DNA of 64,000 bases from NCBI GenBank assembly GCA_024760905.1, contig CM045734.1:41998564-42062563 (forward strand), in the 5' to 3' direction. Within the stretch, counting starts at the first letter, position 1, and every line of letters begins with the position of its first letter. The stretch is from Plotosus lineatus (Eukaryota > Chordata > Actinopteri > Siluriformes > Plotosidae). Below the pieces are notes generated by a model. That model worked only from the letters and a program-made list of their open reading frames with translations. It was not told where the DNA came from and searched no databases. Shown here piece after piece: positions 1 through 12,089 of this stretch. Made by a program: the position numbers and the translations under genes.

Positions 1-204
1 ATGGTATATATTTCCATTCTCATTTACATATTCAAAAACATTATCTGTAATATATTGTTGATGGCATCAGTCAATAAAATGTTAGTAACAAGAATTGGAA
101 TCAAGACTTTTGATGATGATACTGGGACAAGATGTTGCTGAGTTTGCTGAACAGTAATGTGCTTTAGGAGATATTTTAGAATTCAGTGTAAAAAAAAAAA
201 AAAA

Positions 205-647
205 GTGTACAAGATGGTGATGAGGCCAGTGATGTTGTATGGGTTAGAAACAGTGGCACTGAGGACAGGAGGCAGAGTTGGAGGTAGCAGAGATGAAAAT
301 GTTGAGGTTCTCTTTGGGAGTAACGAGGATGGATAGGATCAGGAATGAGGACATCAAAGGGACAGCACATGTTAGACGTTTTGGAGACAAAGTCAGAGAG
401 GCTAGATTGAGATGGTTTGGACATGTATAGAGGAGGGACAGTGAGTATATTGGTAGTAGGATGCTGAGGTTAGAACTACCAGGCAGGAGGCCGAGACGAA
501 GACCAAAGAGAAGATTTATGGACGTGGTGAAGGAGGACATGAAGGCAGTTGGTGTAAGAGAAGAAGATACAGAGGATAGGGTGAGATGGAGGCAGATGAT
601 TCACTGTGGCGACCCCTGAAAGGAACAGCCGAAAGGAAAAGAAGAAG
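205..647 (+). mobile_element. RTE-type LINE, 5'-truncated 3' end
   Basis: It corresponds to the last ~145 codons of the RTE reverse-transcriptase ORF seen at 28552-29760, with stops and frame shifts, and ends in the shared 3' terminus (gcgacccctgaa ... gccgaaagg) and a gaagaag tail. An A-run precedes its truncation point. Confidence 0.85.
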
Positions 648-802
648 TTATTTTAGAATTAAAATTCAGTCTGAACAGGTTAAGTGAAGATCATAATGCA
701 AAAACCATTTCTAAAAGTTAAATAATTGTTGAGATTTTTTTTCAGTCAGAGCTTCGCATGATTTTTAGAAAAACACAGACCACAATGCAAAAATATTATA
801 TG

Positions 803-803
<1 letters not shown>

Positions 804-852
<49 letters not shown>
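804..852. repeat. (CA)n microsatellite
   Basis: About 24 CA units. Confidence 0.95.
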
Positions 853-853
<1 letters not shown>

Positions 854-1254
854 TCCCCAATCTACCTCATACTCCTCCACCTTGAGCTGGCTAATTTTTC
901 CTCTGAGACCGAATTAAAACCTGAACCATGCTGTCCTGAGGCATTAAACCATATATGATAATTCATATTTTAAGAACGATTGAATTATAAGCATGGTTTA
1001 ATCAGGTTTTATTCTGATTCTGTCACAGTACCTAAAGTGCCTAATATGCAAACCTTTTTTATGAATCATAAACATGAGATTAATAATGATTCATGGAACT
1101 ATATAAGAAAGAAAAAAATAGTTGAACTACAAGTTCAAGGGTAACACATTAGAAATATAACAAATTACTTTTTTCTTCAGAAATAAGGACACTCTTCAGG
1201 GCTAGAACACAAGCATTTGATGAAATAAATGAACATACACATATTCATTCATTT

Positions 1255-1370
1255 GATAAACCACTTAATCCTAATTAGGGTCATAGGGAGGATGGCACCC
1301 CTCAGCCGAGTATGAACGAGGGTGGGGTACACCCTGGACGGCACGCCAGGCCATCACAAAGCAACACAGA
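1255..1370 (-). repeat. L2/SINE-tail fragment
   Basis: The complement of this stretch resembles the common fish tail that describes '..ccagggtgta..gcgaccctaattagga..agcggt'. The same tail is seen on SINEs at 18261-18588 and 21794-22130. Degenerate. Confidence 0.55.
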
Positions 1371-1464
1371 AACACACACACTATATACAGTATACACACA
1401 TCTATCTATCTATCTCTATATATACACATCTCTCTCTATACAGTGTATATATGTATATATATGT

Positions 1465-1465
1465 A

Positions 1466-1513
<48 letters not shown>

Positions 1514-1520
1514 TATATAA
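1465..1520. repeat. (TA)n microsatellite
   Basis: TA array abutting the Tigger remnant at 1539. Confidence 0.9.
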
Positions 1521-1538
1521 TGTATGTATATAAATATA

Positions 1539-2322
1539 CAGTGATACCTCAGCTCACGAACATAATTGGTTCCCAGAAAGTGTGTGTAAGGCGAAAAGTT
1601 CGTCTTCCGAACATTTATTTCTCATAAGAAACCATTAAAATGAGAATAATCCGTTCCCAGGTCCCCATAAAACATAATTTTCTACTAAATAAGCCTTAAA
1701 ACTACACACAAATATACCTTATTTTATGTATAATAAATGTGCTATTGTATTGTAATTAAAGAAATAAACTGTACTGTATAATAAAGTGGTTTTATTTACC
1801 TTTGTGATGGTAGTTGATGGCTTGATGGAATGGAGTGGGAGGAGGAGGGAGGGAGGGACTTACTGTTTGGAAGGAGTGTTTGGAAACGCCTACTGTTTGG
1901 AAACACCCTTAGCCACACACGCACCCTTAATAGCTTCCTTGTTCTTAAGGATGGTAGCAATGGTAGACTTGGCGTACTGGTACTGGGACGCTGAGTCACA
2001 CAAACGCACACCTCGTTCGTGTTTTTCAATGATCTCCGCCTGTGGTGGGGTCTTTTTCGGTCCCATAATAGCAAAAGTACACTCAATATGGTCCAAAATG
2101 TCTATCAAACACAAACCACATCGCATTCAAAGAAAGGGGTGATTTAACTGTGACGCCGTGAGCGTGCGTCAGCTCCTCGTGGCCGCCACCGTGGCGCTGT
2201 TCGACCGCGTGGTTTGATTCGTCCGCCGAAAACTAGTTCGTCAGCAGAGACTATATGCTCGCAAATTTAAGTTCTTGAGGCGAAAAGTTCGTGAGCTTAA
2301 GCGTTCGTCAGCGGAGGTTTTA

Positions 2323-2325
<3 letters not shown>
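1539..2325 (-). mobile_element. pogo/Tigger element remnant
   Basis: TA-flanked ends CAGTGATACCTCAGCTCACG (left) and its diverged inverse (..aggttttactg, right) bound 787 bp. On the minus strand near 1895-2066 it encodes MGPKK, EIIEKHERGVRL and STIATILKNKEAIK, the N-terminal helix-turn-helix of Tigger transposases, with gaps and stops. No catalytic domain is left. Flanked on both sides by (TA)n. Confidence 0.75.
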
Positions 2326-2396
<71 letters not shown>

Positions 2397-2440
2397 GTCT
2401 ATATATATATATATATATGGGTCTATATATATATATACAG
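2324..2440. repeat. (TA)n with gggtcta interruptions
   Basis: TA array, then repeated tatgggtcta units. Confidence 0.9.
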
Positions 2441-3179
2441 AAAAACTTTTTTGATGCTGACCACACCCATTTATATGATGTATTATAAATTAAATCACAT
2501 ATTCTACTTGTGTACATGGGTTTTAATTCAGGCCAGAAAATGTATCCTACTAAGTTTGACTATTCTCATTTACCTGCTTTCCCAATATACAGCACATCAA
2601 TGTACCTCACAAGAAAAGGTGCTTCAAACCAATTTTAGTGTAACAATTCAGTGCACTGCCAATGCATTATTTCAAATGAAAGATATTCAATTTCACTAAC
2701 AACATGGAAATCAATCACATTCATGAAAATCATCATATTTATTCTGAGAGAGCTTCTGAGATCATACAACGTCTATGAGGAGATACTTCTATAGCCTTTC
2801 TCTAAAATTCCATCGAAATTTTTTATTCACACTAGTATCGTATTACAGTACGTATTTCTGCTTTCATTGCAGTATTTTGTCACACCATACTATGATAGTG
2901 TCCCAGCCCTAAGATATTTCACTTATAATTTGGAATAGAACAGAAGCTGAGTGAAGTCATGCAGCATAGCTGATTGTTTAATTTTGTTGAACTGTGTGTG
3001 TGTTTGGAGAGCTTCCGGTAAACGGTGTGTTTAAAATGCGAGTCACGTAAAGTGGGTCTGTGTTTCTCATTTAAGCCATGCTCGGTGCAGCTGGAGATTG
3101 TGCCAACATCGTATGCAAATGAGAACGTCTGAGAATGAAGGGAGGCAGACACAAAGCTCAATTTTGAAGGAAGGGGGTA

Positions 3180-3182
<3 letters not shown>

Positions 3183-3252
<70 letters not shown>
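3183..3252. repeat. (GT)n microsatellite
   Basis: About 35 GT units. Confidence 0.95.
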
Positions 3253-3254
<2 letters not shown>

Positions 3255-3514
3255 ATTATAAGTCTAATGCCAATCTGAAATATTCCCAATGTTACACCCT
3301 AAATCATACACTGGCAGACTAAGTGGATTAAACAAACAAATACAATTTCATCACAGTCAGTATGATTTAGGTCAGTATATAACAGGAAGGAACAGAGCTA
3401 TGGATGGAGGAAGTGTGAATTGTATTTATTGGAATGAAAAGCCAGTGGTTTTGTGGCAAACACTCAACAATTCAATTCTTTTCACAGGCCAAAATATTTA
3501 TTACTAAATAAATG

Positions 3515-3516
<2 letters not shown>

Positions 3517-3593
<77 letters not shown>
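3517..3593. repeat. (TA)n microsatellite
   Basis: About 38 TA units. Confidence 0.95.
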
Positions 3594-3595
<2 letters not shown>

Positions 3596-4117
3596 AAGGT
3601 AATATCCAGATCTAGATTTTTGATGTTTGCATAGACCTGTTTTATGACGATACATTTTTTCATGAAGTTCATTATTAATATCACTGTAGGGTTTGATGGG
3701 AATCAATAAATCTATAGCATTCTTTGAAAGTAATAAAATAACATGCATGCTGACATATTTTCAAAAGAATTACTGTATGGATGCCTGGTGTTTCAGTGTT
3801 GATATCGTATGAAGGGGTTGAATAGGTAAGAATGCAAAATGGAGACTTGATGAGATATTGTAATTCAGCAGTGCTGGGATTCAGGGGGAGAGCTGCACTC
3901 GTTCCTGCTAATGACAGAGCAGCCCCTGCTCCTCCTTCACCATGGCAACGGGCAACAGAAAACAAGAGGGAGAAATTAAATCACACTGTCGTGGGGGCAG
4001 AGACATTAATTTTGCATAAAGAGTGGGTGAAGTGCACATGCATCGAGATGCTTTTGTTAGCCCAAAATGCACACACCAGGATCTGCATCAATCCCAGCTT
4101 AACAAAAAATAAATTAT

Positions 4118-4153
<36 letters not shown>

Positions 4154-4416
4154 ATGCATTTTATAAATAACTGCTATTAATCTCAGATTTTAAAATGGCA
4201 TGATTCAAATAATTCTGGTTTTTAGGAAGTGTATATTCATATTGAAGAATTTCACCAAATACCACAAGGAAAGTGAGACCAAGAACGATAAGCTGAATGG
4301 CTTAAATTAAAAAAAAAAGTTTGGGGAGCACAAACTCCTGAAGTCTCGCCCATAGAATTCAGTTACAGGTACTCTGACACTGATGACTCCTTCTACAAAT
4401 GCTAACACGTGTGATT

Positions 4417-4423
4417 TTATATA

Positions 4424-4467
<44 letters not shown>

Positions 4468-4536
4468 CATACACACATGTGTGTGTGTGTGTGTATAATG
4501 GATGTGAATGTAAATGAATATATATATGGATGTGTT

Positions 4537-4567
<31 letters not shown>
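4417..4567. repeat. compound (TA)/(TG) microsatellite
   Basis: TA and TG tracts ending against SINE family 2. Confidence 0.85.
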
Positions 4568-4569
<2 letters not shown>

Positions 4570-4880
4570 TAAATGGTAAAGTCTGTTGGGTTTTTCCACC
4601 CGAGCCTCGTGGCACATCAGTCCGGTGCTTATGCCCGGTTTCCATAGTGTGAAGCGACCAGTAGTTCAACTCCCCCTGGATGGGACGCTAGTCCATCGCA
4701 GGTTACCTTCCCAGTATATTTTACTGGTACCCATTTATACTGCTGGGTAAACAGACGCACACTTGTGGTTGAGACCTTGCCCAGGGGTCTTAGCACAGTG
4801 TGTGTGTCTCAATGGGATTCGAACTCACAACCTCACGATCATGAGCGCAGCACCCTATCCACTACGCCACCAGCCCTACC
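4565..4880 (-). mobile_element. tRNA-derived SINE (family 2)
   Basis: On the minus strand it starts ggctggtggcgtagtgga and has a B-box-like gagttcgaatccca, then the family body (ccagcagtataaatgggta) and the end cccaacagac. Same family as 44480-44787, 55260-55577 and 58105-58364. Confidence 0.85.
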
Positions 4881-7800
4881 AAATGATAATAAACATGAAC
4901 TATTAAGACTGTTAGTATCTTATTCTACATATGTACACGTACAAGTCTATATGAATAGTCCTACAACAAGCTATTACTGGTGATAAAAATTTTATTATTA
5001 TTATTATTATTAAGACATTAGTATGAGTATATTAATACAGACTGTAATTCAAATCCCGTTAGCATGTCCATCTTAACTGCAATTCTATACGATTATTCAA
5101 CAGTTTTTGACCAATCAGATTCAAGAATCTAAGCATGTCGCCAGAGAAAAAGGGGGGGGGGAAGCCATTTCATGGTTTCCGGGAAAAGTGGCATCCATTT
5201 TATATTTTGAAGCATTGTAATTTCTGTAACATCTTCGAAATTGGGTGCCGTGTAATCCCTTATGAAATGTCACATCAGAAATTAACTCATCAGAACCTGT
5301 GCAGATCACTTCAGAGCAACGCTCAGTGACAGTTAGGGATCAGGCAGAATTTATATGTACAGTATAGTATATAAACCAGCTCCCTCAGTCAACCATTTGA
5401 GCACTATGCCCGAATGCTGTTGCTGCCAAACATGTCTCATGCTGCTGCAAACACAGTTGAGTACGCAGACAGCCAGCACAGCAATCAGCTCTCAAACACA
5501 CTGCACCGACTCATCAGTTCATCTGAAGATCCGGCATCAAACCAGATATGTCAATTTCTCCTAATAAAAGGAGAAAGGCAGGTTCGGTCCGCCTACGCAT
5601 ACCGCATTTTTATCCTAAGGATGGGGAAATGAAAAAGAAAGAGAGAATAAAAAGAGAGAAAACCTGCACACTGCCCTGACTACACAAGTTTATCATAGCG
5701 GTATTGATTTGATTAGAGCCCACCGCTAGATCCAGCACTGTCACAAAATGCTTGTCTTTGATTTTCCTGGCATGTCTGCACACATACACGCAGCTGTTTA
5801 TCACAGTGACAGTAATATGGTTTTGCTTTCTGCATCTCCTCGATTCAGTCTCCACCCCACTCTGCTACAACTCACACAAGATGCTTAAAATAACAACAAC
5901 AAAAGATGGTGTGTCATTAAGCAAATGAAAAAAAAGCCTTAAACATCAATGAGAGTGAGCAGGGGTCAGGATGACAGACATCATTTGATAGCAAACCCAA
6001 CACTCTTCCAACACAACACCTAAAGTCACCCAATCAAAATCAGTCAGTCATCTCCTCAGCACCACAATCAGAAAGACCTTTCTGGCCCCAATCAGCATCC
6101 ACACCCACAATAGCTGCTATTACATCAACTCTACACAGGCTTTGCTGACACCAGAGAAACTGTAGCCGCATGACAAATAGATCATGCAAATGACTTCGCA
6201 AGGATTTGGAAAGGGGGCGACCACAGAAGGTGGCAGGAGGTAAACGCTATCCATCAGCAATTGCTCTGTCCGAGCACGGATTCCTGGTGGGGAAGCCACA
6301 CATCAAAGGTCGTTTAAAACACAGAGCTACATCTGCCGCACGAAGGGATCCGGAAAATAACACATCTGACGCCCTGGTTGAAGAATCTCAGGGCGAGACA
6401 CAGGCAAATAATAAACCAAAGCCATCATTCTGTCTGTTCGGACACCTTCTTGGCTATCCATAGAGCTGAGCCAGAATCTCATCAATAATGCAGCATGAGT
6501 TCATGTTTATGCAATGGAGCACATATGCATCCTAGGAACTGTACAGACTGACAAGCTTGCAAAATGTACACAGCCATCTACCCGCAATAACCCAACACTG
6601 CATATTAAAATGGTCACAAATGGTACAGTCAAGGGTTGGGAGGCAAGAAAAAAAGAAGGGGGAAAAAAGGAAAAGAAGAAAAAGGGGGATTGAAAGAAGG
6701 AAAATAGCATTAAATACTCACCTTTTCAGTTCTTCAGTTTGAGTCTGTTATCGGCAGGTTCTTAGTGCTTCATGATAGCACAGCAACCAGAAAAAATAAC
6801 TGTAGTGGCATGGTGATATGCAAATTAATGGATCACGCCGAATATGGGTGCATTTATTATTCATAAATTACTCATGTTTATGCAAATTAGGCTACACCGA
6901 GCTACTCAAATGGGGGTTGGTAATTCCTCTGTCTTGTTGCAGATAGAATCAACATGCAGCTCAGAGTCATCAGGGTTTATTGTCTTTTAAACATAGCACT
7001 TGCTCGTCTTTTTTTTTTTTTTTTTTTTTTAAATTTCTTTCATTTAAAATCAAGTATAATTCCAGACAAGCTGCTTTTTTTTTTTTTTTTAAATGATCCT
7101 TTCTGCAGTGTGAAAATTCCTTTCTAAATGCATGCAACCTTACTCTGCATGGCACTTTAAGTGTGATGGTATATAAAAGATATGAATATACTAATATACC
7201 CCAAACTGCCCGGCCTCTGAAATATAAGATGGAAAGAAGGTCGTGATGTGAAATTGACCTGAGAAAAAGCATTGTGCTTGAAGCATCTTCTGTGAGAGGC
7301 AATACATCAAAATCACATGGATTTCCACTGTATGCTGTTAACATGCTGAGAAATCTCAGCTTACTACAAAGTGCTCCGGCAAATCACAGACCTCCGGAAA
7401 GTCAGCATAATTCTGTATTCATGTTTTTCAAGCCTTCACACTAATAAAGAGGAGTGTGGGGAAAACTCCTTGGACAATATGGAGGAGCATGATGTACTGT
7501 CCATGTTGTGCATGCTCAAGCTGGATAGTACCTAAAGCATTTAAAAGCAGCTTTCTTTTCAAATTTCCACTTTAAAATGGTTTAAATAGACTAATAAAAC
7601 TATGTGGATGGAAACAGATCACAGTTCAAAATGTACTATGCTACTAAACACACCATACCTAATGAATATTTATAGAGGTTTCCATATCAGTGAAAGAAAA
7701 TAAAATACATAAAAGGCAGTGCCCCCTTGTGGACAGATGAGAAAATTAAAACACATTACTGTAATGAATAAATAAAGAAATAAATAAAGACAGACCAATT

Positions 7801-8281
7801 CTCACTTATTCTCATTCATATTACAGTACTGAAAAACCCAATACCACGATTATGGTCACGAAGAGGCTGGAACCTACCTCAACCAAAACTAAAAAAAGAG
7901 GAAGTTGGTCCTCCCCACTTTCTCAAAATAACACTGCCATTCATTTGTGTAAGGTTTCCGCTGTATAGTTTTGTTTGTGCTATTAAGGTGTTTAATTATA
8001 TAAAATGCATTTCCTGGCATGTGACGTCAGTCAGCTACAGCCAAATCTCAATACTGGTTTCAATTGTTTGTGCTACTGAAAGAAATGATTTTGCTATCAT
8101 GATTTAAAGTTATTAATGTTTTTTCTTATACATGTGACATCACCCCCCCTTCAAAAAAAGGTCTCAATCATTTGTATGATATTTGCGCTGTTAAAAGAAA
8201 TGATTTAGACTTATGATTTTAAAGTTATTAATGTTTAATTCCTTATGGGTGTGACTTCCCCAGCCCTCCCACCATATCCAA
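4881..8281. other. intergenic stretch, candidate conserved non-coding DNA
   Basis: No gene or transposon recognised over 3.4 kb, unusual for this window. Octamer motifs ATGCAAAT occur at 6184-6191, 6818-6825 (followed by taatggatca) and 6880-6887. T-runs occur at 7010-7030 and 7075-7090. In other vertebrates the ccnh upstream side faces the tmem161b-mef2c region, which is rich in enhancers; that is context, not evidence from this sequence. Confidence 0.4.
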
Positions 8282-8445
8282 ATAATAAGGTGCATGTCTT
8301 TGGACTGTGGGAGGAAACTCACACAAACACAGGAAGAACATGCAAACTCCACACAGAAAGGCCCTTGCCAAGCCTGGGACTCAAACCCAGGATGTCCTTG
8401 GTGTTTAGTGAACATGCTTAATACTGCATCACTGTGCTGGATCAA
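8282..8445 (-). repeat. SINE/L2-type fragment
   Basis: The complement contains the widespread fish sequence around gtttgcatgttcttcc and tttcctcccacagtccaaag. Degenerate, no clear ends. Confidence 0.55.
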
Positions 8446-8993
8446 AATAATCCATCTTAAAGGAAGAAATGGGGTTCAGCAGAATGTTGCTATATTTTTG
8501 CACAGGAATGAAGACATTTAGTAAATTATAGTTTTTAATCAAAACAGTGTCTAGTAGCGACATTGATCACAAAGAAGGAAACACCAACATCGCCATGTAC
8601 AATCAAACTTGAACCTTAATTAGTTTTCTCTAAACCACCTTTCTATAATCTCATCGAATGGATGTGTTATAAAAATAAGGTCTCATATATAAACAATGAT
8701 CTAAAGTACACGTCCCGAGCCTAGTGTTCCACACATTCTTTTGTTTTTAATTGGTTCATTAATTGCATCTGGTGTGAAAAAAAACCTAATATGTGTAGGA
8801 CAGGAAAAGAGACTCTCTCCAGGATGAGGAAAGCAGGTCGACATTTCAGTGAACTTGCAAGTGCATTTTAATAAACTGGAAGGCATAACGCACTCACAGT
8901 ACAGTATGTCACTTTATAACAGCAGTGTGGGATCTTGTTCAGGGGACACAGTCCTAAATAAACAAAAGAAATAAAGAAGAAATTCCCATAATA

Positions 8994-10405
8994 CAGTGGT
9001 ACCTTAACTTACAAAATTAATCCGTCCCGAGGGCGAGCTCGTAAGTCAAAATGTTCATTGGATAAAACAAAAAATTCCCATAGGAAAGAATAGAAAACCA
9101 ATTAATCCGTTCCAATCCCCTCTGAAATTCATATAACCTGACACGGACATGTATATTTCACCTAATATATTAAAGATAAAGATATAAAAAACAAATATTC
9201 AATTATAATACATGTACATTAAGGGGCAGTGGTGGTCTAGTGGTATAGGGCGCTGGATCGCTGATCCAAAGGTTGGGGGTTCGAGTCCCACTCTCCACAA
9301 GGTTGTCACTGTCCCCCCCCAGTGCGGCTAACTGGGTTATCAAAGGCAGGCCATGTCTCTCACGGTCTATGGTGAGAGGCATGTAAAAGAACCATTGCTG
9401 ACTTTCGTAAAGAGTAGCTGCAAAGTCGTTAGCGTGTTTCTGTCCCTTGCTAAAAAGGGTTGTGACAGGAAGGGCATCCGATGTAAAAACCTCTGCCAAA
9501 TCAAACGTGCGAATCAGATGATTCGCTGTGGCGACTCCCGAGTAAAAGGGAAAAAGCCGAAAGGAAGACAGACAGACATGTACATTAACATTAATAATAA
9601 TAAATTGGAAAAACAAAATGACAAACATGCTACACCACAGTACATAAAATCACACACACAAACATTCTAAACATTAACTTAGGTGAACTTTAATAGCATT
9701 AACATTAACTTTTAGTGAAATAATAATTGAAAAGGACTTTAATAGTGGAGTGTTTTACAACAGTTCAGATGATTATTCCTCTTCAGGCACTTCAGAGGAA
9801 ACGAGAAAGTCTTATTTCTTCGGAAGAGACAGCCAACGTCATTACCTTTTTCTTGCATTTAGCTGGCATTGTAGAACTTAACAGGTAATTAAAACACACT
9901 AAAAAAAGGCTCATTGACAGCTTGTGCACGAATGAGTAAAAAGGGGAGTATAAATCATCTCAACCAATCAGCAGGAAGGAGGACAGCCATTAGCTGAATT
10001 TGAATCACATGACAGTTGCTTGGCAATCCACAAATATGCAAAGCCATGAGTGCAAACCCACGAATAGTCAAGGGCCTACTATATGTTTTTGTGTCAGGTT
10101 ATGCGAGTTTGAGAAGGTATTGGAACAGATTAATTGGATCCCTGTTATTTACTATGGGAATAATTGTGTATGTGGGGAGGGGGGGGGGCATGAAATGTTT
10201 TTATTTTCCTTCCTATAAAGGGCATCACAGAAAATAATTCAGCACACAAAGGAATACGAGGCCAATCTCTCCAAAAAAGCCATTTCCCCAGCAGAACTCG
10301 TAAATAAAAAAATTGCTCATTGGTTAGGGCAGATTTTTGGCAGGACTGAAACTTGTATCATGGAAAATTCATTATTAAGGACACTTGTAAGTGAAGGTAC
10401 CACTG
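8994..10405 (+). mobile_element. pogo-like non-autonomous element carrying a SINE
   Basis: Ends CAGTGGTACCTTAACTTAC and its inverse (gtaagtgaaggtaccactg) sit between TA dinucleotides. The 1412 bp include the SINE at 9223-9575. Internal parts at about 9740-10085 match the arms of the foldback at 50264-51849, and a hAT right-end piece lies near 10170-10240. Confidence 0.75.
9223..9575 (+). mobile_element. tRNA-SINE, family 1 with RTE-like tail
   Basis: The head has tRNA-type boxes (A: tggtctagtggt, B: ggttcgagtcc). A 13-bp perfect target duplication, acatgtacattaa, flanks it at 9210-9222 and 9576-9588. Its 3' end (gattcgctgtggcgac then gccgaaagga) matches the 3' end of the RTE LINEs in this window, which suggests mobilisation by RTE machinery. 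Confidence 0.9.
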
Positions 10406-10858
10406 TATAGGATTTTTTTTTTAATTTTTTAATTTTTTTTGGTAAAACTAGTTTCTCGAAAAAAAATTTTAATCATTAAACATAAAGTATACATTCAGTT
10501 TCCCATCACTGTAAACAAAAGCCTATGTTTTGGAAAACTTATTTAGAGACAGCTTAGTGAGAAGGGTTTAAACAGCTCGATTACTCATTGATTTCTGAAC
10601 TCCATACTAAAGCAACTCAAGTTTAACACGGTCCCGGTAGTTCCAAACCTCCACCCTAAAACTATAAATATAAAACTATATAAAATGATAGAGAACTATA
10701 ATGTGGGGTTTATTTCCTGCTTGTCCCAAAACACTTTCAATGATATGTAGGTGTAATCCCACAATGCACCGAAACACCACAGATGGCACCGAGTATAAGG
10801 GGCGCACTCAATGGAGAGGAACACAACAGATTATTGACCAGAAAGGTCATTGCAGCAC

Positions 10859-11629
10859 TCAGGCTACAAAACTATCATGGCAGCCTTGGTTCAGTGACCA
10901 CTTCACAACTTTCGCAACTTCATTTTCAAACTGATGGAGCAGATTAAAGTTGCAGAAGCCTCGATATAATAAACCCGTGGCTAAAGTCTTCATGGCTTCC
11001 TGCATCTGGAGCACTGAGGGGACAGTGACTGTCTGCATGGAGCCCATTAGAACTCTGGGGCTGCTGAGGACTGAAGGTTTGTCGTCCTGTTCTGGCTCGC
11101 TGGCTGTCAGACTCTCAACTTTCGTTTCATGCGGGTTGTGTTCCTGGGGACTCTCGACAGCAGCCGATGAGAAAGGTAAACACTGTGTGTGGCGCTGATG
11201 CTTTTGATCCTTCGGCGGGTAGATGCGATATCTCTCGCGCACAACCATCTCTCGTTTCTTAAAGCCACTGTACCACCGGGGGCTCGGTCTGAAACTCACG
11301 ATACCCATCCGCGCCGCAATCGCCATGGCCTTCTGGTGAATCATCAGATCGGTAACACGGGTCCCGTTTAGCCTCAACTGATCCATCCATTTCCAGATAT
11401 TCGCCTCGAGTCTCGGAGACCTCCCGTAGCCGACCCACTTACTCTCTTTCCGCTTAATGCGTTCGCCTTTCATGATACAGTTCCTATTACGGAGTATTGT
11501 GCACAGCATTGATGCCCCGATGTTCAAGAGCTTTGCTGCATCTTTTTGACTCATCTGAGGAAGCCGGTCATACATCTCAATAAGTCTCCTTTTGTCGTCA
11601 ACAGTGAACCTTCTTTTCAACGAAGCCAT
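10859..11629 (-). CDS. CENP-B/pogo-type helix-turn-helix DNA-binding protein without a DDE domain
   Basis: Intact single-exon ORF of 256 codons. Residues about 4-50 (KRRFTVDDKRRLIEMYDRL, then SQKDAAKLLNIGASML) fit a psq-type helix-turn-helix. Residues about 66-128 (SPRLEANIWKWMDQLRL, IHQKAMAIAARMG, PSPRWYSGFKKR) fit the CENP-B/Tigger second HTH. The rest is a Pro/Ser/Glu-rich linker and a last ~50-residue block (LQMQEAMKTLATGLLYRG, HQFENEVAKVVKWSLNQ) likely to be helical. Pogo/Tigger transposases are about 450-550 aa with a DDE catalytic domain; none is seen here or in the sequence just downstream. The start codon is in a good context (aacATGg). It is head to head with ccnh. It could be a domesticated host gene or a recent element with only this ORF; which one is not decidable from one copy. 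Confidence 0.72.
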   Translation of the reverse strand: MASLKRRFTVDDKRRLIEMYDRLPQMSQKDAAKLLNIGASMLCTILRNRNCIMKGERIKRKESKWVGYGRSPRLEANIWKWMDQLRLNGTRVTDLMIHQKAMAIAARMGIVSFRPSPRWYSGFKKREMVVRERYRIYPPKDQKHQRHTQCLPFSSAAVESPQEHNPHETKVESLTASEPEQDDKPSVLSSPRVLMGSMQTVTVPSVLQMQEAMKTLATGLLYRGFCNFNLLHQFENEVAKVVKWSLNQGCHDSFVA

Positions 11630-11700
11630 GTTGCTTTAAACCGCTTAAACATGGCGTGATTTATTGTTTTCTGATCACAACTTCCGGTAAATACCTGTCT

Positions 11701-11752
11701 GTACTACAATTGGCTGCAGTTTTCCCGTCATGATAATAGCCAATCGTAGTAC
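11701..11752. promoter_or_regulatory. inverted pair of CCAAT boxes
   Basis: Arms 11701-11715 (gtactacaattggct) and 11738-11752 (agccaatcgtagtac) are inverted copies matching at 14 of 15 bases around a 22-bp spacer. Each arm carries an NF-Y type CCAAT core. Confidence 0.5.
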
Positions 11753-12001
11753 AGGAATCGACAGTCTACCAACCAATCCTGTTGACGGGGTGGGCTTCTT
11801 AGAGTCGCAATTTGTGACGTGTATTTCACGCGACATTTCTCAAACGACTGTTGGATTTATTCATTGTAATGTAGTTAAGTTTGCACGTAAGCAACTTGGT
11901 TCATTCGTAGCTGGTTCAGTTATGAAATGTATCCAATTTCTAATTCATATTTTCTCTTCTTTGATATTTAGTTTTATGATTTATTAGACAGCACAAGCGA
12001 C

Positions 12002-12015
12002 ACGCTAGGTGGCAG
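12002..12015 (+). promoter_or_regulatory. CTCF-like motif
   Basis: acgctaggtggcag matches the 14-base CTCF core consensus at 12 positions. It lies between the divergent promoter and ccnh. Motif match only. Confidence 0.25.
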
Positions 12016-12089
12016 TAGTCGACACATCGCGAATGTTGTATTGTGGTGACGAAGAAGTATTTTGTGCATGAGTTTGAGGTGTACGCTAC

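Larger units (their letters stand above)
2441..4560. other. repeat-poor intergenic stretch with microsatellites
   Basis: No gene seen. It holds a (GT)n array (3183-3252), (TA)n arrays (3517-3593 and 4097-4153), an octamer ATGCAAAT at 3113-3120, and an RFX-like half site in ccttcaccatggcaac near 3934-3949 inside a GC-richer block (3830-4090) that looks like unique sequence. Confidence 0.5.

Noticed and set aside
2291..2517. ORFs of alternating Ile-Tyr (also 3472-3684, 4307-4669, 14278-14593, 16325-16603)
   Set aside because: They are translations of (TA)n and (CA)n arrays.
9223..9300. Possible tRNA genes at SINE heads (also 18261, 21794, 44480, 55260)
   Set aside because: A and B boxes are present, but the sequences continue into SINE bodies and have target-site duplications.
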